Origin: Apostichopus californicus
Taxonomy: Eukaryota > Echinodermata > Holothuroidea > Aspidochirotida > Stichopodidae
Length of the DNA stretch: 21,324 nucleotides
Assembly (NCBI GenBank): GCA_020650975.1
Contig: JAIPMN010125164.1
Span: forward strand, 1 to 21,324
Reading direction: 5' to 3'
Below the pieces are notes generated by a model. The model was not told the origin of the DNA, did no database searches, and saw nothing but the letters and a program-made list of their open reading frames with translations. A program made the translations under genes and the position numbers. Of this stretch, positions 1 through 9,588 are shown piece by piece. Each line of letters opens with the position of its first letter. The stretch's first letter is position 1.

Positions 1-600
1 AACCGTGTCACACCTGGGCACTGGGATTTATTGCACTAAATGTCTGAAAATTAACTTTTACCTCATATAACTTCACACACAAAGGTCACCTGGGGTCAAC
101 CCATCGACATTTTTGATCGGTGAGACGTTAATATAGCATCAAAACTATAAAAATTAAAACATTTTTACTTTGCCCATTTTCTACCCCCAAAATACTACTT
201 TTTAACATTAATTCACCTCTGGTGACCTTGGATCACATGACCGTTAAGTTTGAAAATATGCCCCTATACCATTTGCAACTTGTCCCAAAATATCAACCGT
301 GTCACACCTTGGCACTAGGGATTATGTTTGACCCTGTATAACTTCACACACAAAGCTCACCGGGGTGTCAACCCATTGACATTTTTGATCGGAAGGTACC
401 TTTGATATTCAAATCTAGCATCAAAACCAAACATTTTCTTTTTCGCGAAAATACTCGTTTTTTAACATTAATTGACCTTTTGTGACCTCGGATCACATGA
501 ATGTAAAATTTCAAAATGTTCCCCTAACCAGTTCACAACTTGTCCCAAAATATCAACCTTGTCGCACATTGGTACTGGGAGTTATTGCAGTTTTAATATT
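1..600. repeat. Degenerate tandem repeat, unit about 260-294 bp
   Basis: Two near-complete units start at 1 and 295 and a third begins at 555. Each opens with AACCKTGTCRCACMTKGGYACT. Within units 1 and 2 the same blocks recur in order: TAACTTCACACACAAAG, GTCAACCCAT, GACATTTTTGATCGG, TAGCATCAAAAC, TTTTTAACATTAATT, GATCACATGA and CAACTTGTCCCAAAATATC. Unit 1 is 294 bp and unit 2 is 260 bp, the difference being small indels. The third unit loses similarity after about 600. No coding potential is visible. The array probably continues to the left of the window. Confidence 0.85.
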
Positions 601-1969
601 TTGGGTTTTTGGCCTGTAACTGACCTTTGGTGACCTTAACAGGCACCAAAAACAATAGGGCACACCTCACTATGGCGGATCTATATACTAAGTTTGAATT
701 AAGTCCAACTTCCTCTTGTTGAGTTACAGTGTACCCAAGCAAGTGTCACAGACGCACACACAGACACACATATACTTACATTGCATTCCTTTTCAGGACT
801 GAATTTTACAGCAACGCTAATAGGGACACAATGTTACTGTCCACTTGTGTTGACATAGAATTTATGATCAACATACACTGTGACTAACGTGTGTAATTAG
901 TCAATTCTGTGTGTGTGGTGGCATTATGCCTGTGGTCTAGCGCCATCTACTTCAAGCACCGTGTGAGAATGCAATCTGACCAAAATGTTACATCAAACAG
1001 AATCCATCCAAGAATCACAGGTATAAGTCTCATGTTTCAAATCATTGTATCAAAACTAGGCATATTCATTTATGTTTTGGGAAATATCTCCCACATAGCT
1101 GTTATAGTGATGCTGTGTTGTAAGTGAAGCATCTTTAAAAGATGTTAGGCTACCTAGGAACACCCTTTGTAGCCTAACATACCAAACCACAGGCTAGGCC
1201 TACATTAAAGAAAGACAACTGTATAGGCTGCTGCTCCTAACTCTACTGCAAAAGCCTGATGACTGAATGCAAACCTTGCTGGCATATGATTCTTCCCCCC
1301 CCCCCCTTCAGCCTTTTTTTTCCAAGAACCAAACTATGCAAGGTGAGTTATATAGCATTAGGCCTTAGCCTGTTTGTTACAGTGTTAGTGTTACTGCTAC
1401 AGTTGAACATCCAGCAACAGTGCCAATTCCATGCTAAGGACTGGAATAGGCCTCAAAGTGTGCTGGGTCAGGGCTAGGCAAAAACATAAGCCCTAGGCCT
1501 ACAAGGCTTTGGCCTACCTTAAATCCTTCCACATGAAACTTATAGTTTCATGGTAGTGTAGGCTTGGTTATCAGAAGATATAGCTAGGCCTAGGGACCTA
1601 TGTAAAGCTTGCAGTTTTGGGCTGGCCTAGAATCAATGGTTGAATTTGAACTGAAGTAGCCTAGGTCAACTTGCTTCAGTGCAATCAAGTTGCCTTACAT
1701 GCTTGCCTATGTATTTTGACAAGTATGTGCTGAGCAAGCTAGATCTATTCCTGAATGGCCATGCCAGGGTTTCTAAGTATCAATTGGTTTTCAACTTGAC
1801 CATTATACCTGGCCCTTCCTGAATTAATTTTACAATCCTTCAGTAGTATTATTGTTATACAGAACTTAATGGGTTTGAAAGTTTCTGAAAAATATTAAGT
1901 GTAAAGAATTGCTAATTTGAGCTATGTACTGCACATATTATAATTGGTCGGTTCTGTTTCTATTTGTAG
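601..1969. other. Non-coding flank upstream of the SET-recombinase pseudogene
   Basis: No gene is supported here. The stretch holds a short CA-rich tract (about 752-776), a run of 12 C at 1295-1306, and a cluster of AGGCCTA/CTAGGCCT words between 1190 and 1660. The short open frames at 909 and 1259 resemble nothing and look accidental. A first non-coding exon or promoter for the gene that starts at 1970 would be expected here, because a splice acceptor directly precedes that ATG, but none can be pinned down by eye. Confidence 0.5.
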
Positions 1970-2090
1970 ATGAACCGAAGGGTCAAATATACTGCAAAGA
2001 GGGAATCACCTTTACCGAAGGCTGAACGAGCATGTCAAATCCAAGTTGATCAAGATGGATTTGCTTTACACTTTATCAATGACTTTATTG
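1970..2090 (+). pseudogene. Exon 1 of the SET-recombinase gene: N-terminus and entry to SET
   Basis: The exon encodes 40 residues plus one base, beginning MNRRVKYTAKRE and ending HFINDFI. An acceptor (TTTGTAG) ends exactly before the ATG, and a consensus donor (GTAAGT) follows position 2090, so intron phase 1 is clear. The basic YTAKR segment and the closing INDF are what this SET family carries just before the G-x-G motif. The exon has no lesion. The ATG lying immediately after an acceptor implies an untranslated exon upstream, which I could not locate. Confidence 0.8.
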
Positions 2091-3372
2091 GTAAGTAGAA
2101 GCATGTATTATAACACTATTTAAACAGAACTTCAATGCATGCTTAACAAATTACAGTAAGCAAAATTTTGTATGGCACCAATAAATGATGGTGTAACAAA
2201 GTGACTTGATAAACACATTATGTGGCAGCTAACTGTTATATCGTGTTATTAAGCACAATTTTCTGTACAAAGCTAGTCCATGGTGTCATTATTAATTTGA
2301 TGTTGGTTTCCATCCAGTCAAATCAACACGAAAATGATGTGAAGAAATTCAGTCGTGAAATAATATTTCCAGTTATCAATAGCCAATATGGTATAACTAA
2401 ATACACTCCTTTAGGTTCAATGTCAAAGAGATGCAAAAATAGCTATAATAAAATTTTTATTTGGTTATAGCAATAGAAATATTTTGTACCAAAATATTTG
2501 TTCTGAATTTTTATTTGGTTGTGTAAATGCAAATATGGCGAACTGTAGTAGGTGGCTGTGACGCACATGACAGTAATAAATATATGACAGTACAGTCAGG
2601 AATACGATGTGAAGGTAGCATGTCGCTAAAACAGGAATATATTGATCTTTACTCGCCCTAACTACAAGGTAGCAAGTTTTTTACACTATTTCACGCAAAA
2701 CAAGAGTGAAGGACCTGATTTTTTTTTTTGGGGGGGGGGGGGAGTAATTTACAAGAATACATCAGCATCAAAATATTGACAACTGTTGCTTTGTTGACAA
2801 AACACAGCTCAGACAAGAATGTGCAAACAGAGATACAAGCCTATTGTGCTTCAGTCCATATTTGAAAGTGATTAAACTTTGGGAAAACAATGGCAATTTA
2901 GAAAAAAGATTTACATAATTTTTAAGGAAAAGAACTTATTTGGTTTCATGAGGTTTCTGAACATACAATGCCTGATATAACTTTATTAAAAGCTGCATTT
3001 TAAGTTAATTTGTGGGTGTTTACCTTGTATGTCAATGGTATACTACCATTTGCTTTGCTAGTAGAATTTCACCTCAAAAATTCCTTGACAATATTTACTT
3101 TTGTGCTTGTAACACAGAAATGGATTAGTCGTATACCACTGCCGAGAGAAGTGTACAAACCTGAAATGTTTTTATACATTATCACTTAAGAAATAAGAAG
3201 TAAATTTATAAAGAAATCTCAGAAATCAGCAATTCGGGGAGACCGATGAAGAAAACTCTTCGGCAAATTGCTACTGAACAGCAAAGAGTATAGCAATTGG
3301 CAAACTTATTTCATATCCTGCTAAAGTAGATTGTAATTATACATTTTTATTTCTTTCTTAATTTCAATTGAG
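2091..3372 (+). other. Intron 1 of the SET-recombinase gene
   Basis: The intron begins GTAAGT and ends in a pyrimidine-rich stretch followed by AATTTCAATTGAG. It contains no gene. Features inside are a perfect AT-rich palindrome at 2477-2499 (10-bp arms, 3-nt loop), a partial direct repeat (TTTTTATTTGGTT at about 2452 and 2508), and an 11-T run running straight into 13 G at 2719-2742. Confidence 0.75.
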
Positions 3373-3545
3373 GGTCAGGTGTTTTTTGTACCAAGGGCTT
3401 TGAGGAAGGAGACTTCATCTGGGAATATCGAGGAGAGTTGATCTCTGCAAGGGAAGGAAAGAAGGAAGAAGGGAGAGAAGGTACCCACTAGACAGAGGGA
3501 GCTTTCTCTACTTCTTTCACTTTGAAGGCAGTACACAATGGTTAG
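3373..3545 (+). pseudogene. Exon 2: first half of the SET domain, frameshifted
   Basis: Joined to exon 1 in phase 1, this exon reads GSGVFCTKGFEEGDF, then EYRGELISA, which are the G-x-G cofactor motif and the following strand of SET domains. In this frame a TAG occurs at 3489-3491. Shifting frame within the GA-rich stretch at about 3455-3480 restores the family sequence YPLDRGSFLYFFHFEG, so one net base was lost or two gained there. The 3' end is uncertain. Ending near 3545 fits the phase of exon 3 and leaves a donor that appears to have lost one G; an alternative donor (GTTAGT) sits at 3541. Confidence 0.8.
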
Positions 3546-3911
3546 TACAAAGTTCTAGACTAGGGCTGCCTATAATAATAACAATTTACAATATATAAAG
3601 GTGCTTGTAATGTTCTGTGTGTTGCAGGGAACAGTGTGTGTCTTCCTAATAGCTATTCGGGGCATATAAACACAGAGGTTGTCATGCAATTTTCCCAGCC
3701 AGGCCCACCTCCCCCCCCCCCCCCAGGATATGCTGGAGTCCAAGGTCAGCCACATGACAACACAGGACCCATCAAAACACTCCTCCCCTATAGGATGCTT
3801 TTAAAGACAGCTTCGCTGAGCATCTGCAGTGTTGTTGTGCTTGTTTTTAATTTTTTCACCATCATTTGATTTCTATTTGTGCAACTAACCGGTTGACCGA
3901 TATATTTGTAG
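3546..3911 (+). other. Intron 2 of the SET-recombinase gene
   Basis: No gene is visible. The intron carries a run of 14 C at 3711-3724 and ends with the acceptor TTTGTAG, identical to the acceptor in front of exon 1. The open frames here on both strands (around 3570-3869) are produced by the poly-C run and its surroundings and match nothing. Confidence 0.65.
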
Positions 3912-4093
3912 ATGCAACTTCTACTGAAGGACTTGGCAAGATGGTCAATGACAGTGAGAGAGCCAATTGCAAAGTGAAGGTAGTAATAGTGGACCAACAA
4001 CCAAGGCTCTGTCTATTTGCACTATAGCTTCTTCAACAGGGCACGGAATTGAGATATGATTACGGAGTACAAAATTTACCCTGGAGAAAGCAT
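3912..4093 (+). pseudogene. Exon 3, part a: second half of the SET domain
   Basis: With one base supplied by exon 2 this reads DATSTEGLGKMVNDSERANC, then KVKVVIVDQQPRLCLFA, a stop, and LRYDYGVQNLPWRKH. These are the cofactor/pseudoknot motifs of SET domains: the canonical asparagine-histidine pair appears here as N-D (VNDS), and LRYDYG matches the C-terminal tyrosine motif. TAG at 4025-4027 falls where the family has a short surface loop, and the frame is kept on both sides. A GTAAGT directly after the last histidine codon (4094) resembles a splice donor, but the reading frame continues through it. Confidence 0.8.
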
Positions 4094-4811
4094 GTAAGTA
4101 GAAATGTTTTAGTTTCCTTTCCAAATGCCATGATGGCAAGCTCTGACAGTACTGATATTGATGAGGAGGAGGAGGAGGAATATCAATATGAAACAAAGAA
4201 TAAGGTGACAGTGCCAACCACTCAAAGGTACATTAAGAATCGAAAATGGGATAGGAAGCATTGCTGCTTATATTGTCAGAAAATGGTTCCAAAGCTTCCA
4301 CGTCACCTTGAAAATAATCACAAAGACCAACTGCTGGTCCAAAAGGTAATTTCAGAACCAAAATTGTCAAGCACAAGACGGAAGATACTTGAGGAAATAA
4401 GAAAGAGAGGTGACCATGCACATAATTTCAAGGTCCTGGAGACAGGTATGGGAGAATTACTCGTATACAAACGACCTGAAGCTGGTACATCTAAAACACA
4501 GGGAGAGTATTTACCTTGTTCTCAATGTGAAGGATATTATTCACGAAAGGCACTTTGGAGGCATATGAAAAATTGTACCGAAGGCAATGCTCCAAAGAAT
4601 ACAAAGCACCAAAAGAAGGGGGCAGTTCTTCTCCCAGTGAAACACACTGCTACATCAAAGCTAACAGAGTTGCTAGCTGGGATGGCAGTAGATGACATAA
4701 GTCTGCTGATTCGCACAGACAGAGCACTTTGCCTATATGGTGAACATTTTATCAATGCAGCTGGATACCTTCAGCAGGGTAACCACTACATTGCACAAAA
4801 AAGAAGTCAAC
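4094..4811 (+). pseudogene. Exon 3, part b: acidic linker and two zinc knuckles
   Basis: A linker with a run of glutamates (about 4163-4180) leads to a first knuckle, CLYCQKMVPKLPRHLENNH (C-x2-C-x9-H-x4-H), at about 4268-4321. A second, CSQCEGYYSRKALWRHMKNC (C-x2-C-x11-H-x3-C), lies at about 4517-4576. Between them is a basic, probably helical stretch. Such knuckle pairs precede the recombinase-like domain in the related multicopy proteins and presumably bind DNA. The frame is open throughout; it is lost near 4809, where one extra base moves the continuation to another frame. Confidence 0.75.
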
Positions 4812-5930
4812 TGAGAGATAAGAACAGCTGAAGTTTTAATCAGCCCCAAGGCATATGATGATGTCGTAGATGGAGTGAAGAAGTGTTGTGGATTCAACCC
4901 TGATACACTACAGTTTGCTATTCCTACCCTGGCACGGAAACTTGGCATTGGCTTACGGAAGCTGTCAGATGTTGTTGTTGCAGAAGCAATCAAGACTTCC
5001 AGTGCAAAAAACCAGAAAACGCTGGAAGATTTCATGCGGTTATATGATTTGACTTGGTGAGGGCTGATTGGTAGACATGCTACGCGACAAGGAGACAGGC
5101 AAAAATGGAGCAAACCAGAGAAACTCCCCTTGACTGCAGACAATGTCAAAATGAACTTGTACCTCTCTAAAGCTGAAGCAGACACTAAGGCTGCTATAAA
5201 AGCTGAAGGCATCAACATCACATTATGGAGGCAACTTGCTCAGATTGCTTTAACTCAAACTATAATGTTGAACAGACGCAGGCCCGGTGAGACTCAATTC
5301 CTGGATGTTAATGATTTTCTTAACCCGATGGCATCATCTACGTCACACAATGATGAGATTCTCCAAAGCCTACCACTAGCTCAACGAATTGCTGCTAAAC
5401 GGGGCAAACGAGACAGAGGTGTGCCACTAATGATGACTCCAAACGTGAAGGAAAGCATTGAAATGTTAATTTCTTACCGTGCTGAAGTGAGGGTGAATGC
5501 TGACAACCCTTACATTTTTGCGTGCCCCACCGGAAACTCAGTGTTGCCTTTAAGAGGTTACGACCGTATGCACAAGTATGCAATGCTATGTGCAGCACGA
5601 CATCCTGAAACATTAACCCCTACAAAGCTCAGAAAACACCTTGCTACCCTATCACAAATTCTCAGTCTGACAAATGGTGAACTGGAACAACTGACCAATC
5701 CTCTAGGCCATGATTTCAATGTCCACAAACAATATTACAGGCTCCCGCATGAAATGTTGTTTCTGGCCAAGGTTAGTCAAGTTGTCATTGCTGCAGAGAA
5801 TGGTCAGCTGGCAAAATATAAAGGCAAGTCAATGGAAGAGATGAATGTCATGGACACAATCAGTGAAAAAAGTGAGCTTAGTGAAGGAGAAGACGACAAT
5901 GACAAAGGAACTACCACTCAAACCAAATGA
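4812..5930 (+). pseudogene. Exon 3, part c: tyrosine-recombinase-like domain (Crypton type)
   Basis: After the frameshift the frame resumes as EIRTAEVLISPKAYDDVVDG and continues to TGA at 5928-5930, interrupted only by TGA at 5058-5060. The N-terminal part is helical and core-binding-like. The catalytic part shows RRRPGE (Arg at 5280-5282), KRGKRDRGVP (candidate Lys at 5406-5408), TKLRKH (Arg at 5631-5633), LGHD (His at 5709-5711) and VHKQYYRLP (candidate nucleophile Tyr at 5736-5738, nine residues after the His). Order and spacing match tyrosine recombinases. Enzymes of this fold cut and rejoin DNA through a covalent tyrosine link. No residue of the set is lost, so decay elsewhere came later or the fold was kept for binding. 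Confidence 0.75.
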
Positions 5931-6212
5931 TCATCCAGCATCTCAAGAAAAAGCTTGCACTTCTGGAACACAAAAAATGTTAAATCACGAATAAGTTGGA
6001 CGAAGGAAGAGGCCATCCTGCAGGACGATCAGATATCCATTTGCATTAGGTCAGGACATCCACCTAATATTAAAATGTGTCAGCATGTAAAAGTCATAAA
6101 TCAATGTCTTTCTGAGAGGTCCATTGTACAGATTAAATCAAAGGCTTGGAATCTAATTCAAAAGCAACAGCAGAAGAAATCAGCGAGTGGTTGGACAGCT
6201 GATGAAGCGTAA
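5931..6212 (+). pseudogene. Exon 3, part d: Myb/SANT-like C-terminal tail
   Basis: The frame continues after TGA 5928-5930 as SSSISRKSLHFWNTKNVKSR, then ISWTKEEAILQDDQISI and a stretch ending IKSKAWNLIQKQQQKKSA, to a natural-looking TAA at 6210-6212. The W-T-x-E-E opening, a helix-turn-helix-sized interval and a late tryptophan match the short Myb-like DNA-binding tail seen in this protein family. No polyadenylation signal with a perfect AATAAA is obvious in the next 100 bases. Confidence 0.65.
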
Positions 6213-7574
6213 ATAGTGTGAGTGAGTAACAACACAATCCTAGCAATGACAGACATCTTAGTGCATTTTATTTTATTTGGGTATCCATATGCAATGAAGT
6301 AAATATTTTGCATCTTAAATAAGCTTGACATATATTTGGGGTTAGAGGCTTAGTATATTCTCTATTCACCATGTGCTCACCGTACATAATCAATTCATAA
6401 ATCTTCAGCACGTAGTAAATGAAAAGAACAATTTAAACCATTTGGAAATTGAAATCAAGTGAGCGCATTAGATTTCACTTTCCAAAAAATATATATTAAG
6501 ATCACAACAGAATAGTATAAATGATTTCAATCCAGAATACATAACTGAAATTAAAATCAAATGTTTCAGACCCCTTGGAAGTTAATCTCAAATTTCATAA
6601 TTGTCAAAAGTTATAAACTGTATCTGTGAAATTTGCTTTTATTCCCATTATCAGACACTACATATGAAAATGATAAAAAATATTAGGACAATTTTAATTG
6701 CTACACTGATTCCAGCTGGTTAGGAAGTTTCGGAGAATTTGAAATGAATTTAATAACAATGGGATTTACTGAATTATTTTTAGATGGTTTGAATTCTGAT
6801 ATTTTTAAAGTTTCTTTCAATTTTGGGATAATAATGAGAAAATGTTAATGTTTAAAATACCTTGATATTCATAATTGGCATCTTAATATTGACAATTTTA
6901 TTAACATGTATTTTTAGCAAGTTATTGATAGTTGCGATTGCTTTCAATGTGTTTGGGATTTAAAAACAAATACAACAAGAGCATCAATGACGCAGTATAT
7001 CAATACTGGAAGTTCTAATTTCGATTCCTAGTTTCATATCTTTGCTCTGTCTCTACAATTATCAATATCAATCATGGTACAACAAATACACAAGTTGCAT
7101 TTACGCTACTTTGCCACGAAAAGTCTCTGCAGGTTACACTTCATCCTGCAAGTGTTGCCTTTAGCGCCCATTGCCTGTTTGTCGAGAGAACGGTGTTGCA
7201 AGGTTTAGTAATGTCATAGAATATTTAAGAACTTGTTTTTTATGTGGTATCCTTCATCTTGGGTCAGTCTCTGTTGGACTTTTTGGTCATATAACTTATC
7301 ATGTATCAGGTTCATAGACATCAATCAGCCTATCTTCGTGATGAATTGAAAAGTATTTTTGGATACGTGAAATGTACATCTTATGTAGGAACTTCTTGTT
7401 GATTTTTATTCACACTGGTGAATATGAATGAACGATTTAGTGCAAAAGAATATAACAGGAATGTGTTTTTTCGAGGTTATGCAAAGTTTATTGAATCAAG
7501 GCAATGAATGAAATGGCGTGAAAAGTACTGCATTAAATTAAGAAGTCCAAAAAGTTACTATATCCCAAGTGCCC
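6213..7574. other. AT-rich non-coding stretch
   Basis: I see no gene, RNA gene or clear repeat boundary here. The composition is AT-rich and stop codons are dense in all frames. Confidence 0.5.
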
Positions 7575-7580
7575 ACATAG

Positions 7581-8086
7581 CAGACCTGTAAACCTGTTAG
7601 ACCCCAAAATAGGGAGAATAACATTTTTCAGGGCCAAAAAACCGGGAGAATAAGGGGAAAATAGGGAGGTTGGTAATTTTCAACCGAAATTATATAAATA
7701 CTCCTAAATAAATAGTCTACAGTACCGCTCATGTATAACTGGACATGTGTACGCGCACAGGATCGTATGAAGACGTATAAACGAGTACAATCGCGTAGAA
7801 AATCGTTCACAAACAAATTGCCGCGTAGACACCTCGTATAATCCCTGTAGGAGTTTATACGCAGGTTATGCTATTGTGCTCAATGAATAGGGATTAAAGT
7901 CGCCGAAAGAATTAGTCAGATGTTTGAAACAGCCGTTTCTTAAATCGTAGTTTAAGAGATGATATTCAGCTAGCATTAAAAAAAAACATTAAAAAACCGA
8001 GAAAGTAGAATATGAAACCGGGAGGCCGTAAGATTGGGGTAAAAACCGGGAGTCTCCCGGTAAAACCGGGAGAGTTGACAGGTCTG
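7581..8086. mobile_element. MITE, 506 bp, with terminal inverted repeats and 6-bp target duplication
   Basis: The left end reads CAGACCTGTAAAC and the right end, read on the other strand, CAGACCTGTCAAC. The hexamer ACATAG flanks the element directly on both sides (7575-7580 and 8087-8092), which marks an insertion. The interior is rich in CCGGGAG/CTCCCGG words near both ends, including a 17-bp palindrome at 8045-8061 (ACCGGGAG, one base, CTCCCGGT). There is no coding capacity, so it would depend on a transposase supplied elsewhere. A 6-bp duplication is not typical of hAT (8 bp) or Tc1/mariner (TA); the superfamily is left open. Confidence 0.85.
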
Positions 8087-8092
8087 ACATAG

Positions 8093-9099
8093 GAGAATCC
8101 AACCTGCAGATGCAGAGAGAGTCCTGAAAATTCAAGAAAACAAAAATAAATCTTAACAGAACGTTGGATAATAGGAGACAATATATAAAGTCACATGACG
8201 AATGACTTCACATTGCTTTTAAATGCAACAAGCCCATATTACATTTACATAACACGTTGTAGTGGAACTGGTAAATGCATTTTCTCTCTGAAAATGACAG
8301 AAACATACAGCATTACAGGGTCAAGAACTTCCAAACAAAGTGAAATAGGCACATGCACAACCCCAAAAAATTAACTGCAATATGAATTCACAAACAAAAG
8401 GATACTGCCAAAATGCGTTGCAAACACTGTACGAGAATTCAGTGCACACTTATCCATTGGGCAAAGTAGAGAAGCAATGTTCACTCGTCACTGACTCGAC
8501 CAACCTTTAATAGCCTACAGTGACTTCATCCAGAATTAGCAGGTGGGCCTATGTATCTGGGTACAGCGGATAAAATCACACAAGGGTAAAACTATACTTA
8601 AATTAACCACAGCCGACCAAGGCAGTCCTTTTTTTAATATAAGTTTATTTAATTTTCAAGTACTATTATATGTACTGGGCATGAAGGTATTGCCAGTGCT
8701 GAAAACCACCGGTGACAGTTCTAGTCAGTAGTAAACTAATAATACCAGCATAGGCTTAGTATTGTGTAGTTGTACTATCACTACCCTACTACTAAGTGCT
8801 GAAGCCCTCCAAAATTCAAGGCAACGACATTGTATTCGTAAACAATGTCTTGAAAGCAAACATCATAATTCATAAACACACGGTCCCGTTATATGAATAC
8901 ACTGCACTATAGAATACTTCAAACTATAACCCTAGGCTACACACTATGGTAACGTGCATATACATATGCAACTAACCACGATAGGATACGTTGATGCCCG
9001 TTAACAAGTGCAACCTTAAAAATGTCACTTTAATTCAACCCAGAATGCTGGAACAACTCCGAATTTAGCCTCAAATCATTGTTTAACTTGTTTTAAACA
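8093..9099. other. Non-coding stretch
   Basis: Nothing recognisable. The short open frame at 8543-8731 resembles nothing and has no supporting context. Confidence 0.4.
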
Positions 9100-9500
9100 A
9101 TCGACCGGACGATGGAGGTGGTACCTTCTTGAAAACGGAAAATGTGCAATTCGTTTCGTTTTTATTTTTCAAGCCGAGGCAAAGAAATTTCCGAATTTCA
9201 TCCACATTGTGAGTCCGACATCGTTGCAAACAGATATTTAATGAATATTCAACTTCTTTTGTTCAAAGTTTTGCTTGAAGCAAGTCGATTGTTGCTTTAT
9301 GAATATGTATTAAAACGGATTTTCAGACGATATCCAAGCCGCAGTGTACTAAATTATAGTGATGGGCTAAGCTCCCACAATGCATTTCACCGCTTTTGCG
9401 AAGTGTTTAACAATTGCGCAATAACACAAGTTTCGGAGCGTGTGCAAAAGAGGCCTGGAAAAACTGTGTTTCAGTCCGATTTGGACATAAATCGTTGAAA
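9100..9500. promoter_or_regulatory. Promoter-like patch with a ZNF143-type motif
   Basis: This patch is richer in CpG than its AT-rich surroundings (for example CGACCGGACG near 9103, and several CG steps to 9480). It contains CTCCCACAATGCATTTC at 9372-9388, close to the CCCANAATGCA core bound by ZNF143/Staf in animal promoters. A 118-codon open frame at 9142-9498 (+) has no recognisable domain and could be accidental or part of a first exon. No splice donor or downstream exon could be linked to it on either strand. The regulatory reading is weak inference. Confidence 0.25.
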
Positions 9501-9571
9501 AAGTCATAGAATGAGATAAAATTATCGAATAAAAAATAGTAACTTTTGTTGGCCTACATGATATATGGTTG

Positions 9572-9588
9572 CTCTGGAAATTCCAGAG
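9572..9588. repeat. Perfect palindrome containing a Rel/kappaB-like site
   Basis: CTCTGGAA, one base, TTCCAGAG. The centre GGAAATTCC resembles a kappaB site. This is sequence pattern only; such a match occurs by chance. Confidence 0.3.

Larger units (their letters stand above)
1970..6212 (+). pseudogene. SET methyltransferase - zinc knuckle - tyrosine recombinase - Myb-like fusion gene, decayed
   Basis: Three exons (1970-2090, 3373 to about 3545, 3912-6212) assemble by matching intron phases into one multidomain protein of about 850 residues. In order these are a short basic N-terminus, a SET domain of the KMT5A/SETD8 type, two zinc-binding knuckles, a tyrosine-recombinase fold, and a Myb/SANT-like tail. 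The layout matches a multicopy family of uncharacterised proteins I recall from fish and marine invertebrates; the recombinase resembles Crypton-type enzymes. Visible lesions are: a frameshift in exon 2 (about 3455-3480), a damaged exon 2 donor, TAG at 4025-4027, a one-base insertion near 4809, TGA at 5058-5060 and TGA at 5928-5930. Protein similarity is otherwise continuous, so inactivation looks fairly recent. It could be a dead mobile-element copy or a dead copy of a domesticated gene; the sequence does not decide. Confidence 0.85.

Noticed and set aside
5058..5060. TGA as a selenocysteine or programmed readthrough codon
   Set aside because: Several other lesions in the same gene make simple decay the better explanation.
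4733..5221. A 162-codon minus-strand frame
   Set aside because: It is a shadow antisense to the recombinase-like coding sequence, which has clear family motifs.
9142..9498. A 118-codon forward frame as a gene
   Set aside because: No recognisable motif, no splice partner, and a frame of this length can occur by chance; kept only as part of the promoter-like patch.
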